Assembly (NCBI GenBank): GCA_913775005.1
Contig: CAJYKY010000092.1
Location: forward strand, 1 to 16,936
Length of the DNA: 16,936 nt
Reading direction: 5' to 3'
From: an uncultured Achromobacter sp.
GTDB taxonomy: Bacteria > Pseudomonadota > Gammaproteobacteria > Burkholderiales > Burkholderiaceae_B
Below, one piece after another: positions 6,657-15,477 of this stretch. The position numbers and the translations under genes are program-made. Numbering within the stretch: position 1 is the first letter of the stretch; each line of letters starts with the position of its first letter. Under the pieces are notes generated by a model. It was not told the DNA's origin and searched no databases. It saw only the letters and a program-made list of their open reading frames with translations.

Positions 6657-7465
6657 CGCCCCCCACCGCGACCACCAGCCAGCCGCTGGTGCAGCCCCGC
6701 CTGGATGCAGGTTCCGGCTTTCCGACCCTGCTGCGCAAGGAATTGCTGCGCTTCTGGAAGGTGGGTTTCCAGACCATCGCCGCGCCCGTCATCACGGCGC
6801 TGCTGTACCTGCTGGTGTTCGCGCATGTGCTGGAAGGGCGCCTGATGGTCTACGGCACTGTGCCGTACACCGCGTTCCTGATCCCCGGGCTCATGATGAT
6901 GAGCATGTTGCAGAACGCGTTTGCCAACCCGTCCTCGTCGCTGATCCAAAGCCGCATCACGGGCAATCTCGTCTTCATGCTGCTGCCGCCGCTGTCGCAT
7001 CGCGACATCTTCGGCGCCTTCGTGCTGGCGGCCGTCGTGCGAGGCCTGACGGTCGGTGTGTTCGTCTGGTTCGTCGCGCTGGGCTTCGTATCGCTGGTGC
7101 CGGCCCATCCGCTCTGGCTGCTGGTCTTCGCGGTGCTGTCCTGCGGCATCATGGCCGTGCTGGGCGTGGTGGCAGGCCTGTGGTCTGAAAAATTCGACCA
7201 GCTGGCCGCCTTCCAGAACTTCCTGATCATGCCCGCGACCTTCCTGTCCGGCGTGTTCTATTCCATCCACACCTTGCCGCCTTTCTGGCAGGCCGTGTCC
7301 CACTGGAACCCCATCTTCTACGCCATCGACGGCTTCCGCTACGGATTCTTCTCGGTGTCGGACGTCTCGCCGTGGCGCAGCCTGGCGGTCGTGACGGGGG
7401 TATTCGTGGCGCTCTCGCTTTATGCGCTGCGGCTTCTGGCCAGCGGCTACAAACTCAGGAACTGA
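6653..7465 (+). CDS. yadH: YadH-like ABC-2 type transporter permease
   Basis: The 270-residue membrane protein begins in the ATGA overlap with the ATPase gene, so the two are translationally coupled. After a Pro/Thr-rich cytoplasmic N-terminus and an amphipathic stretch (FPTLLRKELLRFWKV), six hydrophobic segments are visible at about 41-59, 72-90, 121-147, 153-177, 188-206 and 243-263. The ABC-2 motif region FQNFLIMPATFLSGVFYSI (187-205) with HTLPPFWQAVSHWNPIFYAIDGFRYG after it is typical of this exporter class. It presumably works as a dimer with two copies of the ATPase. The transported molecule is unknown. Confidence 0.92.
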   Translation: MTPPTATTSQPLVQPRLDAGSGFPTLLRKELLRFWKVGFQTIAAPVITALLYLLVFAHVLEGRLMVYGTVPYTAFLIPGLMMMSMLQNAFANPSSSLIQSRITGNLVFMLLPPLSHRDIFGAFVLAAVVRGLTVGVFVWFVALGFVSLVPAHPLWLLVFAVLSCGIMAVLGVVAGLWSEKFDQLAAFQNFLIMPATFLSGVFYSIHTLPPFWQAVSHWNPIFYAIDGFRYGFFSVSDVSPWRSLAVVTGVFVALSLYALRLLASGYKLRN

Positions 7466-7470
7466 CGTCC

Positions 7471-7716
7471 ATGCTTCCCACTCCCGCGCAAGTCCGCCAA
7501 TACATTGCGGACGGCCTGTCCTGTGAACATCTTGACGTGCAAGGCGACGGCTCGCATTTCGACGCCGTGATCGTCAGCGCCGCCTTTGAAGGCAAGCGCC
7601 TGATCCAGCGCCATCAACTGGTCTACGCCGCACTGGGCGACCGCATGAAGGCCGAAATCCATGCATTGTCCATGCGCACGCTGACTCCGGACGAATACCA
7701 GCAAGCAGGCAAGTGA
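7471..7716 (+). CDS. ibaG: BolA-family protein, IbaG type
   Basis: This 81-residue protein is a single BolA/IbaG domain of normal length. The conserved C-terminal helix-loop pattern RHQLVYAALGDRMKAEIHALSMRTLTPDEY (47-76) is intact, including His48 and His64, candidate ligands for the iron-sulfur cluster shared with monothiol glutaredoxins. In E. coli the ibaG (yrbA) gene sits between the mla genes and murA, and here it directly precedes murA, which supports the IbaG rather than BolA assignment. The ATG at 7471 lies 5 bases after the permease stop. Longer in-frame starts reach back into the permease gene and are shadows. Its TGA overlaps the murA ATG by one base. Confidence 0.88.
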   Translation: MLPTPAQVRQYIADGLSCEHLDVQGDGSHFDAVIVSAAFEGKRLIQRHQLVYAALGDRMKAEIHALSMRTLTPDEYQQAGK

Positions 7717-8984
7717 TGGACAAGCTCCGCATCACCGGCGGCGTTCCCCTGCACGGCGAAATCTCGATTTCCGGCGCCAAGAACTCGGCGCTGCCGATCC
7801 TGTGCGCCAGCCTGCTGACCGCCGATGTGCTGACGCTGGCCAATGTGCCGCACCTGAACGACACCGCCACCATGCTGCGCCTGCTGGGCCGCATGGGCGT
7901 GCGCGCCGAGCGCGGTTCTGACGGCGTGGTCATGTTGCAGGCCGACCGGGTCGACAACCTGGAAGCGCCGTACGACCTCGTCAAGACGATGCGCGCATCG
8001 ATCCTGGTGCTGGGCCCCTTGCTGGCCCGCTACGGCGAAGCCCGCGTCAGCCTGCCTGGCGGCTGCACCATCGGCCAGCGGCCGGTGGACCAGCACATCA
8101 AGGGCCTGGCCGCGCTGGGCGCCGACATCAGCATCGAGCACGGCTTCGTGGTGGCGCGCGCCAAGCGCCTGAAGGGCGCGTCGATCCGCACCGACATGGT
8201 CACCGTCACCGGCACCGAGAACCTGCTGATGGCCGCCGTGCTGGCCGATGGTCAGACCGTGCTGGAAAACGCCGCCCGCGAACCCGAAGTGGTGGACCTG
8301 GCCGAACTGCTCATCAAGATGGGCGCGCGCATCCAGGGCCATGGCACCGACCGCATCGTGATCGACGGCGTAGAACGCCTGCACGGCGCCGAACACCGCG
8401 TGATTTCCGACCGCATCGAAGCCGGCACCTTCCTGTGCGCCGTCGGCGCGGCCGGCGGCGACATCCTGCTCAAGAACACTGACCCCGCCATCCTGGGCGC
8501 CACGCTCGACAAGCTGGTTGAAGCCGGCGTGCAGATCGAGACCGGCCCTGACTGGATCCGCGGCGCCATGTCCAAGCGCCCTCAGGCCGTGGGCCTGCGC
8601 ACGCACGAATACCCCGGCTTCGCCACCGACATGCAGGCGCAGGTGATGGCGCTGAACGCGGTGGCCGACGGCACGGCGGTCATCGTCGAAACCATCTTCG
8701 AAAACCGCTACATGCACGTGCAGGAACTGCGCCGCATGGGCGCGCAGATCGACATCGACGGCCACACCGCCGTCGTGCGCGGCGTCAAACAATTGTCGGG
8801 CGCCGCTGTCATGGCCACCGACCTGCGGGCCTCGGCCAGCCTCGTCATCGCCGGCCTGGCCGCCGATGGCGATACGCTGATCGACCGCATCTACCACCTG
8901 GATCGTGGTTACGACCAGATGGAAGTCAAACTGCGCGCCTTGGGCGCGAACATCCAACGCGTTACCGGCAAGGAACAGGCATGA
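7716..8984 (+). CDS. murA: MurA, UDP-N-acetylglucosamine 1-carboxyvinyltransferase
   Basis: MurA catalyses the first committed step of peptidoglycan synthesis, adding enolpyruvate from PEP to UDP-GlcNAc in the cytoplasm; it is the fosfomycin target. The 422-residue product matches the family. Lys22 in SGAKNSALP and the catalytic Cys117 in PGGCTIGQRPVDQH are present, so it should be fosfomycin-sensitive rather than the Cys-to-Asp resistant form. Later motifs include DMVTVTGTENLLMAA, ISDRIEAGTFLCA, EYPGFATDMQAQ and the ENRYMHVQELRRMGA segment. The ATG at 7716 shares one base with the ibaG stop; a GTG three bases earlier (7713) is less likely. The stop overlaps hisG as ATGA, linking an essential cell-wall gene to histidine synthesis. 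Confidence 0.97.
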   Translation: MDKLRITGGVPLHGEISISGAKNSALPILCASLLTADVLTLANVPHLNDTATMLRLLGRMGVRAERGSDGVVMLQADRVDNLEAPYDLVKTMRASILVLGPLLARYGEARVSLPGGCTIGQRPVDQHIKGLAALGADISIEHGFVVARAKRLKGASIRTDMVTVTGTENLLMAAVLADGQTVLENAAREPEVVDLAELLIKMGARIQGHGTDRIVIDGVERLHGAEHRVISDRIEAGTFLCAVGAAGGDILLKNTDPAILGATLDKLVEAGVQIETGPDWIRGAMSKRPQAVGLRTHEYPGFATDMQAQVMALNAVADGTAVIVETIFENRYMHVQELRRMGAQIDIDGHTAVVRGVKQLSGAAVMATDLRASASLVIAGLAADGDTLIDRIYHLDRGYDQMEVKLRALGANIQRVTGKEQA

Positions 8985-9655
8985 ACGATGCCACAACGAA
9001 GCCCCTGACCCTGGCCCTGTCCAAGGGTCGGATTTTTGAAGAAACCATGCCGTTGCTGGCCGAAGCCGGCATCGAAGTGACCGAGAGCCCCGAAAGCTCG
9101 CGCAAACTGATCCTGCCGACCAGCGACCCTGGCCTGCGCCTGATCATCGTGCGCGCCTCCGACGTCCCCACCTACGTGCAGTACGGGGCGGCCGACCTGG
9201 GCATCGCAGGCAAAGACGTGCTGATCGAACACGCCAAGGAACAGCCCGGCGGCCTGTATCAGCCCATCGACCTGAACATCGCCAAGTGCCGTCTGGCCGT
9301 GGCCGTGCGCAACGGCTTTGACTACGAAGGCGCCGTGCACCAGGGCGCGCGCCTGCGCGTAGCCACCAAATACGTGCACTCAGCCCGTGAACACTTTGCG
9401 GCCAAGGGTGTGTACGTCGACATCATCAAGCTGTATGGTTCGATGGAATTGGCGCCGCTCGTGGGCCTGGCCGACTGCATCGTGGATCTGGTTTCCACCG
9501 GCGGCACGTTGCGCGCCAATGACCTGGTTGCAGTGGAAGACGTCATGCCGATCTCGTCGCGCCTGATCGTCAACCAGGCCGCCTTGAAGACCCGCGGCGC
9601 CCGCCTGCAACCGCTGCTGGACGCCTTCGAAAGAGCCGCCTCCCGCAACGTCTGA
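8981..9655 (+). CDS. hisG: HisG, ATP phosphoribosyltransferase, short-form catalytic subunit
   Basis: HisG joins ATP and PRPP in the first step of histidine synthesis. The 224-residue chain is the short form, lacking the C-terminal regulatory ACT-like domain of the roughly 300-residue form found in E. coli. Short HisG needs a HisZ partner, which is not in this window and is expected elsewhere on the chromosome. Conserved elements include LALSKGRIFEE at the N-terminus, GAADLGIAGKDVL (69-81), and the PRPP loop VDLVSTGGTLRAN (168-180). The ATG overlaps the murA stop by four bases, so it is probably translated by coupling. Confidence 0.96.
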   Translation: MNDATTKPLTLALSKGRIFEETMPLLAEAGIEVTESPESSRKLILPTSDPGLRLIIVRASDVPTYVQYGAADLGIAGKDVLIEHAKEQPGGLYQPIDLNIAKCRLAVAVRNGFDYEGAVHQGARLRVATKYVHSAREHFAAKGVYVDIIKLYGSMELAPLVGLADCIVDLVSTGGTLRANDLVAVEDVMPISSRLIVNQAALKTRGARLQPLLDAFERAASRNV

Positions 9656-9662
9656 CTTCCGC

Positions 9663-9682
9663 CCGCCGCAAGCTTGCGGCGG
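9663..9682 (+). repeat. Perfect 20-base palindrome between hisG and hisD
   Basis: CCGCCGCAAG (9663-9672) and CTTGCGGCGG (9673-9682) are exact reverse complements with no spacer. As RNA it gives about an 8-bp GC-rich stem with a 4-base loop, eight bases after the hisG stop and 27 bases before the hisD start. A T-run does not follow. It may be a partial terminator, an RNA-processing or stability element, or a protein-binding dyad. Confidence 0.6.
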
Positions 9683-9709
9683 CCGCCTTCCGCTTTGCCC
9701 CATGACGCC

Positions 9710-11014
9710 ATGGCACTGATCAATCGTCTCGACTCCCGCGATCCCGGATTCAAATCCGCCCTGTCCAAGCTGCTGGCCTTCGAAGCCACCGAGGACGAGT
9801 CCATCGACCGCGCTGCGGCCGGCATTCTGGCCGACGTGCGCACCCGTGGCGACGCCGCGCTGGTGGAATACACGCAGCGCTTCGATCGCATGCCGCATGC
9901 GTCGGCCGCCACGCTTGAAATCCCGAAGGCCGATTGGCAGGCCGCGCTGGCCACCTTGCCGGCCGCGACGCGCAACGCGCTGGAAGCCGCCGCCGACCGC
10001 GTGCGCAGCTACCACGAGCGCCAGCGCGCCGAAACCTGGACGTACACCGACGCCGAAGGCACCTTGCTGGGCCAGCAGGTCACGCCGCTGGACCGCGTGG
10101 GCCTGTACGTGCCGGGCGGCAAGGCCGCGTATCCGTCCTCGGTGCTGATGAACGCCATTCCCGCCAAGGTCGCGGGCGTGCCGGAACTGATCATGGTCAC
10201 GCCCACGCCCGACGGCGTGCGCAACCCCATCGTGCTGGCGGCTGCCGCCATCGGCGGCGTGGACCGCGTGTTCGCCATCGGCGGCGCGCAGGCCGTGGGT
10301 GCGCTGGCTTACGGCACGGACACCGTGCCTGCCGTGGACAAGATCGTCGGCCCGGGCAACGCCTATGTGGCCGCCGCCAAGCGCCGCGTGTTCGGCGTGG
10401 TGGGCATCGACATGATCGCCGGCCCCAGCGAAATCCTGGTCATCTGCGACGGCAAGACGCCGGCCGACTGGATCGCCATGGACCTGTTCTCGCAGGCCGA
10501 GCACGACGAACTGGCGCAATCCATCCTGCTGTGCCCGGACGCTGCGTTCATCGACGAAGTCGAAGCCGCCATCGCGCGCCTGTTGCCCACGATGCCGCGC
10601 GCCGACATCCTGCGCGTCAGCCTGGCGAACCGCGGCGCGCTGATCCATGTGCAAAGCCTGGAAGAAGCCTGCGAAATCGCCAACGACATCGCGCCGGAAC
10701 ACTTGGAGATTTCCACCGAGCAACCCGAAATCTGGACCGCCAAGATCCGCCATGCCGGCGCCATCTTCATGGGCCGTTTCAGCTCGGAATCGCTGGGTGA
10801 CTACTGTGCCGGCCCGAACCACGTGCTGCCCACGTCCCGCACGGCGCGCTTCTCGTCGCCGCTGGGCGTATACGACTTCCAAAAGCGTTCCAGCCTGATC
10901 CAGGTGTCCCACGCGGGCGCGCAGACGCTGGGCCGCATCGCTGCCGAACTGGCATTGGGCGAGGGCCTGCAAGCGCACGCCGCCAGCGCCCAGTACCGGA
11001 TCGACAAGCCATGA
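9710..11014 (+). CDS. hisD: HisD, histidinol dehydrogenase
   Basis: HisD performs the last two oxidations, L-histidinol to histidine, using NAD and zinc. From ATG 9710 the product has 434 residues, the usual length. Family motifs: GLYVPGGKAAYPSSVLMN (131-148), VGPGNAYVAAAKR (213-225), IAGPSEI (236-242), zinc ligands Gln262 and His265 in SQAEHDE, Asp364 in GDYCAGPNHVLPT, and His423 near the C-terminus. The catalytic Glu330-His331 pair in APEHLE is present. An upstream in-frame TTG at 9674 lies inside the palindrome and is unlikely. No Shine-Dalgarno is obvious. The stop overlaps hisC by four bases. Confidence 0.96.
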   Translation: MALINRLDSRDPGFKSALSKLLAFEATEDESIDRAAAGILADVRTRGDAALVEYTQRFDRMPHASAATLEIPKADWQAALATLPAATRNALEAAADRVRSYHERQRAETWTYTDAEGTLLGQQVTPLDRVGLYVPGGKAAYPSSVLMNAIPAKVAGVPELIMVTPTPDGVRNPIVLAAAAIGGVDRVFAIGGAQAVGALAYGTDTVPAVDKIVGPGNAYVAAAKRRVFGVVGIDMIAGPSEILVICDGKTPADWIAMDLFSQAEHDELAQSILLCPDAAFIDEVEAAIARLLPTMPRADILRVSLANRGALIHVQSLEEACEIANDIAPEHLEISTEQPEIWTAKIRHAGAIFMGRFSSESLGDYCAGPNHVLPTSRTARFSSPLGVYDFQKRSSLIQVSHAGAQTLGRIAAELALGEGLQAHAASAQYRIDKP

Positions 11015-12117
11015 GCGCGGCCCCGGCGGCAACCGTCGCTGGCCGCATCGCAGGCACCGTGCGCGCGGACATCCGCGAGCTGGCCGCCTACCCGGTTGCG
11101 CATGCGGACGGCTGCATCAAGCTGGACGCGATGGAGTGCCCGTACGAACTGCCCGAGGCGGTGCGTGACGACATCGCGCGCACCTTGCGCGACACCGCGC
11201 TGAACCGCTATCCCGCCGCAGACCTGTCCGCGCTGGAGCAGGCGGTCAAGACCAGCTTCGGCGTGCCGGATGCGGCCGACGTGTTGTTTGGCAATGGCTC
11301 GGACGAACTCATCCACATCATCGTGCAGGCCTGCTGCAACCCGGGTGATGTGGTGATGTCGCCGTGGCCGTCGTTCGTCTACTTCGACATGGCGGCCCGC
11401 TTTGACCACGCGCGCTTTGTCGGCGTGCCGCTCACCGAAGATTTGACGCTGGACCTGCCGGCCATGCTGGCCGCCATCCGCGAACACCAGCCCAAGGTCG
11501 TGTTCCTGGCCGTGCCCAACAACCCCACCGGCGGCCTGTGGTCTGACGAGGACGTGGCGGCGATCATCGCTGCCGCCCCCGGCCTGGTGGTGCTGGACGA
11601 GGCCTACCAGCCGTTCGCCAGCCGCAGCTGGATGCCGGAAGTGCTGGACGCGCCCAACGTGGTCGTCATGCGCACGGTGTCCAAAATTGGCCTGGCGGGC
11701 TTGCGTTTCGGGTATCTGGCCGGGCATCCCGACTGGATCGCCGAGCTGAACAAAGTGCGCCCGCCCTACAACCTGGACGTGCTGACCCAGGCCACGTTGC
11801 TGACGGTGCTGCGCCACAAGGCCGTGCTGGACGAGCAGGCCGCGCGCCTGCGCGCCGACCGCGAACCGCTGGCCGCCGCACTGGCCGCCTTGCCCGGCGT
11901 CCGGGTATTCCCTTCCGCCGGCAACTTCGTCCTGGCCCGCTTTTCCGGCAAGCTGGACGGCAACGCCGTGCATCTTGCGCTGAAAACGCGCAAAATATTG
12001 ATTCGTAACTTCTCCAACGCCCATCCGCTACTGGCGAACTGCCTGCGCATTTCGGTGGGCGCCCCGGCCGAGAACGCCGCCTTGCTGGCTGCCCTGCAAG
12101 AGATCTTGAGTGCTTAA
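11011..12117 (+). CDS. hisC: HisC, histidinol-phosphate aminotransferase
   Basis: This PLP-dependent fold type I enzyme converts imidazole-acetol phosphate and glutamate to histidinol phosphate. The 368-residue chain shows LNRYP (64-68), GNGSDELI (94-101), PNNPTGG (169-175), DEAYQPF (196-202) with Asp196 and Tyr199, and the PLP lysine Lys225 in TVSKIGLAGLRFGY. The C-terminal GNFVLARF and RISVGAPAEN phrases are also typical. An extra 15 or so residues rich in Ala precede the usual start of homology. It begins in an ATGA overlap with hisD and ends one base before hisB starts. Confidence 0.95.
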   Translation: MSAAPAATVAGRIAGTVRADIRELAAYPVAHADGCIKLDAMECPYELPEAVRDDIARTLRDTALNRYPAADLSALEQAVKTSFGVPDAADVLFGNGSDELIHIIVQACCNPGDVVMSPWPSFVYFDMAARFDHARFVGVPLTEDLTLDLPAMLAAIREHQPKVVFLAVPNNPTGGLWSDEDVAAIIAAAPGLVVLDEAYQPFASRSWMPEVLDAPNVVVMRTVSKIGLAGLRFGYLAGHPDWIAELNKVRPPYNLDVLTQATLLTVLRHKAVLDEQAARLRADREPLAAALAALPGVRVFPSAGNFVLARFSGKLDGNAVHLALKTRKILIRNFSNAHPLLANCLRISVGAPAENAALLAALQEILSA

Positions 12118-12118
12118 C

Positions 12119-12706
12119 ATGCGTACCGCAGAAATCACCCGCAACACCAACGAAACCCGCATCCGCGTGGCCATCAACATTGACGGCACCGGCAAGCAGA
12201 CGATCGACACGGGCGTGCCCTTTCTGGACCACATGCTGGACCAGATCGCGCGCCATGGCCTGATCGACCTGGACATCAAGGCCGAGGGCGATCTGCACAT
12301 CGATGCGCATCACACGGTGGAAGACGTGGGCATCACGCTGGGTATGGCGATTGCCAAGGCAGTCGGCACCAAGGCCGGCCTGCGCCGCTACGGCCACGCT
12401 TACGTGCCGCTGGACGAAGCCCTGTCGCGCGTGGTGGTGGACTTCTCGGGCCGTCCGGGCCTGGAATATCACATCCCGTTCACGCGCGCGCACATCGGCA
12501 ACTTCGACGTCGACCTGACCCGTGAATTCTTTCAGGGCCTGGTCAACCACGCGCTCATCACGCTGCACATCGACAACCTGCGCGGTTTCAACGCCCACCA
12601 TCAGGCCGAAACCGTGTTCAAGGCCTGTGGCCGCGCGCTGCGCATGGCCATGGAAGTCGACCCCCGCATGGGCGATGTCGTGCCCTCGACCAAGGGCGTG
12701 CTGTAA
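12119..12706 (+). CDS. hisB: HisB, imidazoleglycerol-phosphate dehydratase (monofunctional)
   Basis: HisB dehydrates imidazole glycerol phosphate to imidazole acetol phosphate using two manganese ions. The 195-residue chain is the stand-alone enzyme, without the phosphatase domain fused in E. coli, so histidinol-phosphate phosphatase must be encoded elsewhere. Metal ligands lie in the repeated motifs DAHHTVEDVG (His64, His65, Glu68) and NAHHQAETVFK (His160, His161, Glu164); DHMLDQIARHG (37-47) is also typical. ATG 12119 is preferred to the in-frame GTG at 12110, which overlaps hisC, because homology begins right after it; the GTG form would add only three residues. Confidence 0.95.
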   Translation: MRTAEITRNTNETRIRVAINIDGTGKQTIDTGVPFLDHMLDQIARHGLIDLDIKAEGDLHIDAHHTVEDVGITLGMAIAKAVGTKAGLRRYGHAYVPLDEALSRVVVDFSGRPGLEYHIPFTRAHIGNFDVDLTREFFQGLVNHALITLHIDNLRGFNAHHQAETVFKACGRALRMAMEVDPRMGDVVPSTKGVL

Positions 12707-12755
12707 CGTTGCGCGTCGTCCCGACCGCATATCCCTTCGCACCAGGCAGAAAGAA

Positions 12756-13454
12756 GTGACCACTATCGCCATCGTCGACTACGGAATGGGCAATTTCCAC
12801 TCCGTCGCACGCGCTCTGACGTTCGCCGCCCCCGATGCGGATATCCGTATCTGCAACCGCCCCCAGGACATCGACGCGGCCGACCGCGTGGTGTTTCCGG
12901 GCCAGGGCGCCATGGCGGACTGCATGCGCACCTTGAATGAATCCGGCCTGCGCGAAGCCGTCGTGCGCGCCGCCCGCAGCAAGCCGCTGTTGGGCGTGTG
13001 CGTGGGCGAACAGATGCTGTTCGATTCCAGCGAAGAAGGCGGCACGTCGTGCCTGGGCCTGTTCCCTGGCGTCGTGCGCCGTTTCGCCGGCCCCCGCTTT
13101 GCCGACCTGATCCCCGCCGATGACGAAGCCTGCCTGGCCGACACCGGCGCAGCGGGCTTGGCCGACACGCGTCCCGAACGCCTGAAAGTGCCGCACATGG
13201 GATGGAACAAAGTGCGCCAGACGCGCTCTCATCCTATCTGGGACGGCATTCCGGACGACACGCATTTCTATTTCGTCCATAGTTATTACGCCGACCCGGA
13301 TGATTCCGGCCTTGTTGTTGGTGAAACCGATTATGGCGTCGCCTTTACCTGCGCAGTGGCGGCAGCTAACATTTTCGCGGTGCAGTTCCACCCCGAAAAG
13401 AGCGCCGAGCACGGTTTGCGCCTGTATCGCAATTTTGTAGACTGGCAGCCGTAG
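12756..13454 (+). CDS. hisH: HisH, glutamine amidotransferase subunit of imidazole glycerol phosphate synthase
   Basis: HisH releases ammonia from glutamine and channels it to HisF. No ATG precedes the homology; the GTG at 12756 fits, giving MTTIAIVDYGMGNFHSV and 232 residues. The class I amidotransferase triad is intact: nucleophile Cys82 in GVCVGEQML, His212 and Glu214 in VQFHPEKS. PHMGWNKV (147-154) and HFYFVHSYY (170-178) are also present. The chain is longer than E. coli HisH (196 residues); most of the extra length is a low-similarity acidic/Ala stretch at about residues 113-142, before the KVPHMGW motif. The upstream open frame runs back through hisB but is a shadow. The gap to hisB is 49 bases with a weak purine-rich ribosome binding site (AGAAAGAAG). 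Confidence 0.94.
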   Translation: MTTIAIVDYGMGNFHSVARALTFAAPDADIRICNRPQDIDAADRVVFPGQGAMADCMRTLNESGLREAVVRAARSKPLLGVCVGEQMLFDSSEEGGTSCLGLFPGVVRRFAGPRFADLIPADDEACLADTGAAGLADTRPERLKVPHMGWNKVRQTRSHPIWDGIPDDTHFYFVHSYYADPDDSGLVVGETDYGVAFTCAVAAANIFAVQFHPEKSAEHGLRLYRNFVDWQP

Positions 13455-13511
13455 GCCACCCGCCCACGTGCTCCAGCCCATTCAACCCCTCTTTCTTTTT
13501 TGCTGCCAACC

Positions 13512-14248
13512 ATGCTGCTGATCCCCGCCATCGATCTCAAAGACGGGCGCTGCGTGCGCCTGCGCCAGGGTGACCTGGACGATGCAACGGTGTTCTCCGA
13601 AGACCCCGCCTCCATGGCCACCCGCTGGCTCGACCAAGGCGCCCGCCGCCTGCATCTGGTTGACCTGAACGGCGCCGTCGCTGGTAAACCGAAGAACGAA
13701 GCGCCCATCAAGGCCATCCTGGACGCCGTTGGCGACGACATCCCCGTGCAGATCGGCGGCGGTATTCGCGACCTCGACACCATCGAACGCTACCTTGACG
13801 CCGGCATCTCGTACGTCATCATCGGCACCGCCGCCGTCAAGAACCCGGGCTTCCTGCAAGACGCCTGCGGCGCGTTCCCCGGCCAGATCATCGTCGGCCT
13901 GGACGCACGCGATGGCAAGATCGCCACCGACGGCTGGAGCAAGCTGACCCGCCACGACGTGCTGGATCTGGCCAAGAAGTTCGAAGACTACGGCTGCGAA
14001 GCCATCATCTACACCGACATCGGCCGTGACGGCATGCTGTCGGGCGTCAACGTCGAAGCCACGGTCCGCCTGGCCCAGCACGTGCGCATCCCCGTGTACG
14101 CCTCGGGCGGCATCGCCGGCATCCAGGACATCGAAGCCCTGTGCGCCGTCGAAGAAGAGGGCGTTGAAGGCGCCATTCTGGGCCGCAGCATCTATGAAGG
14201 CACGCTCGACTTCCAGGCAGCCCAGGCTCGCGCCGACGAATTGGCAAA

Positions 14249-14252
<4 letters not shown>
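13512..14252 (+). CDS. hisA: HisA, ProFAR isomerase
   Basis: HisA opens the ribose of ProFAR to give PRFAR by an Amadori rearrangement on a (beta-alpha)8 barrel. The 246-residue chain is of normal length. Catalytic Asp8 in PAIDLKDGRCVRL and Asp131 in GLDARDGKIATDGW are present, with phosphate-binding motifs GGGIRD (82-87) and ASGGIAG in the second half. ATG 13512 is chosen over TTG 13500 because the conserved MLLIPAID begins there. The 57 bases before it are strikingly pyrimidine-rich and hold no Shine-Dalgarno sequence. The stop overlaps hisF as ATGA. Confidence 0.95.
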
Positions 14253-15069
<817 letters not shown>

Positions 15070-15070
<1 letters not shown>

Positions 15071-15477
15071 TGATGAGCACTGAACCCGCCTGGATGGCCG
15101 ACGTTGTCTTCGACGAAAACGGCCTGATCCCCGCCATCGCGCAAGACGCCGAAAACGGCCAGATCATGATGGTGGCCTGGATGAACCGCGAAGCGCTGGC
15201 TGAAACGGCCGCCACCGGCCGCGCCGTGTATTTTTCGCGTTCGCGCCAGCGCCTGTGGCGCAAGGGCGAAGAATCCGGCCATCACCAGGAAGTGCACGAG
15301 CTGCGCCTGGACTGCGATGGCGACGTCATCCTGTTGAAAATCCACCAGGAAGGCGGCATCGCCTGCCATACCGGGCGCGCCAGCTGTTTCTACCGCCGCC
15401 TGGAAGGCCAGACGGACCAAGCATCCTGGGTTACGGTGGATCCGGTGCTCAAAGACCCGGAAATGATCTACAAATGA
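15070..15477 (+). CDS. hisI: HisI, phosphoribosyl-AMP cyclohydrolase
   Basis: HisI opens the adenine ring of PR-AMP to form ProFAR, a zinc-dependent step. The 135-residue chain is the monofunctional form, separate from HisE, unlike the fused HisIE of E. coli. Metal-binding elements are visible: the DCDGD segment (81-85) and Cys82, Cys99 and Cys106, with HTGRASCFYR (100-109). MMVAWMNREAL (33-43) and YFSRSRQRLWRKGE (54-67) are family landmarks. Two ATG codons in a row begin at 15070 and 15073; the first overlaps the hisF stop by one base. The end overlaps hisE by four bases. Confidence 0.95.

Noticed and set aside
9380..11032. Long open frame on the - strand (550 codons) opposite hisG/hisD, and similar ones at 7623-8996 and 10801-12024.
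   Set aside because: They mirror well-supported + strand genes, are rich in His, Arg, Gln and Gly as expected of antisense frames in high-GC DNA, and show no recognisable domain.
12522..12755. Upstream extension of hisH through hisB.
   Set aside because: The frame is open only by chance; its translation is Arg/Ser/Cys-rich and the hisH homology starts at GTG 12756.
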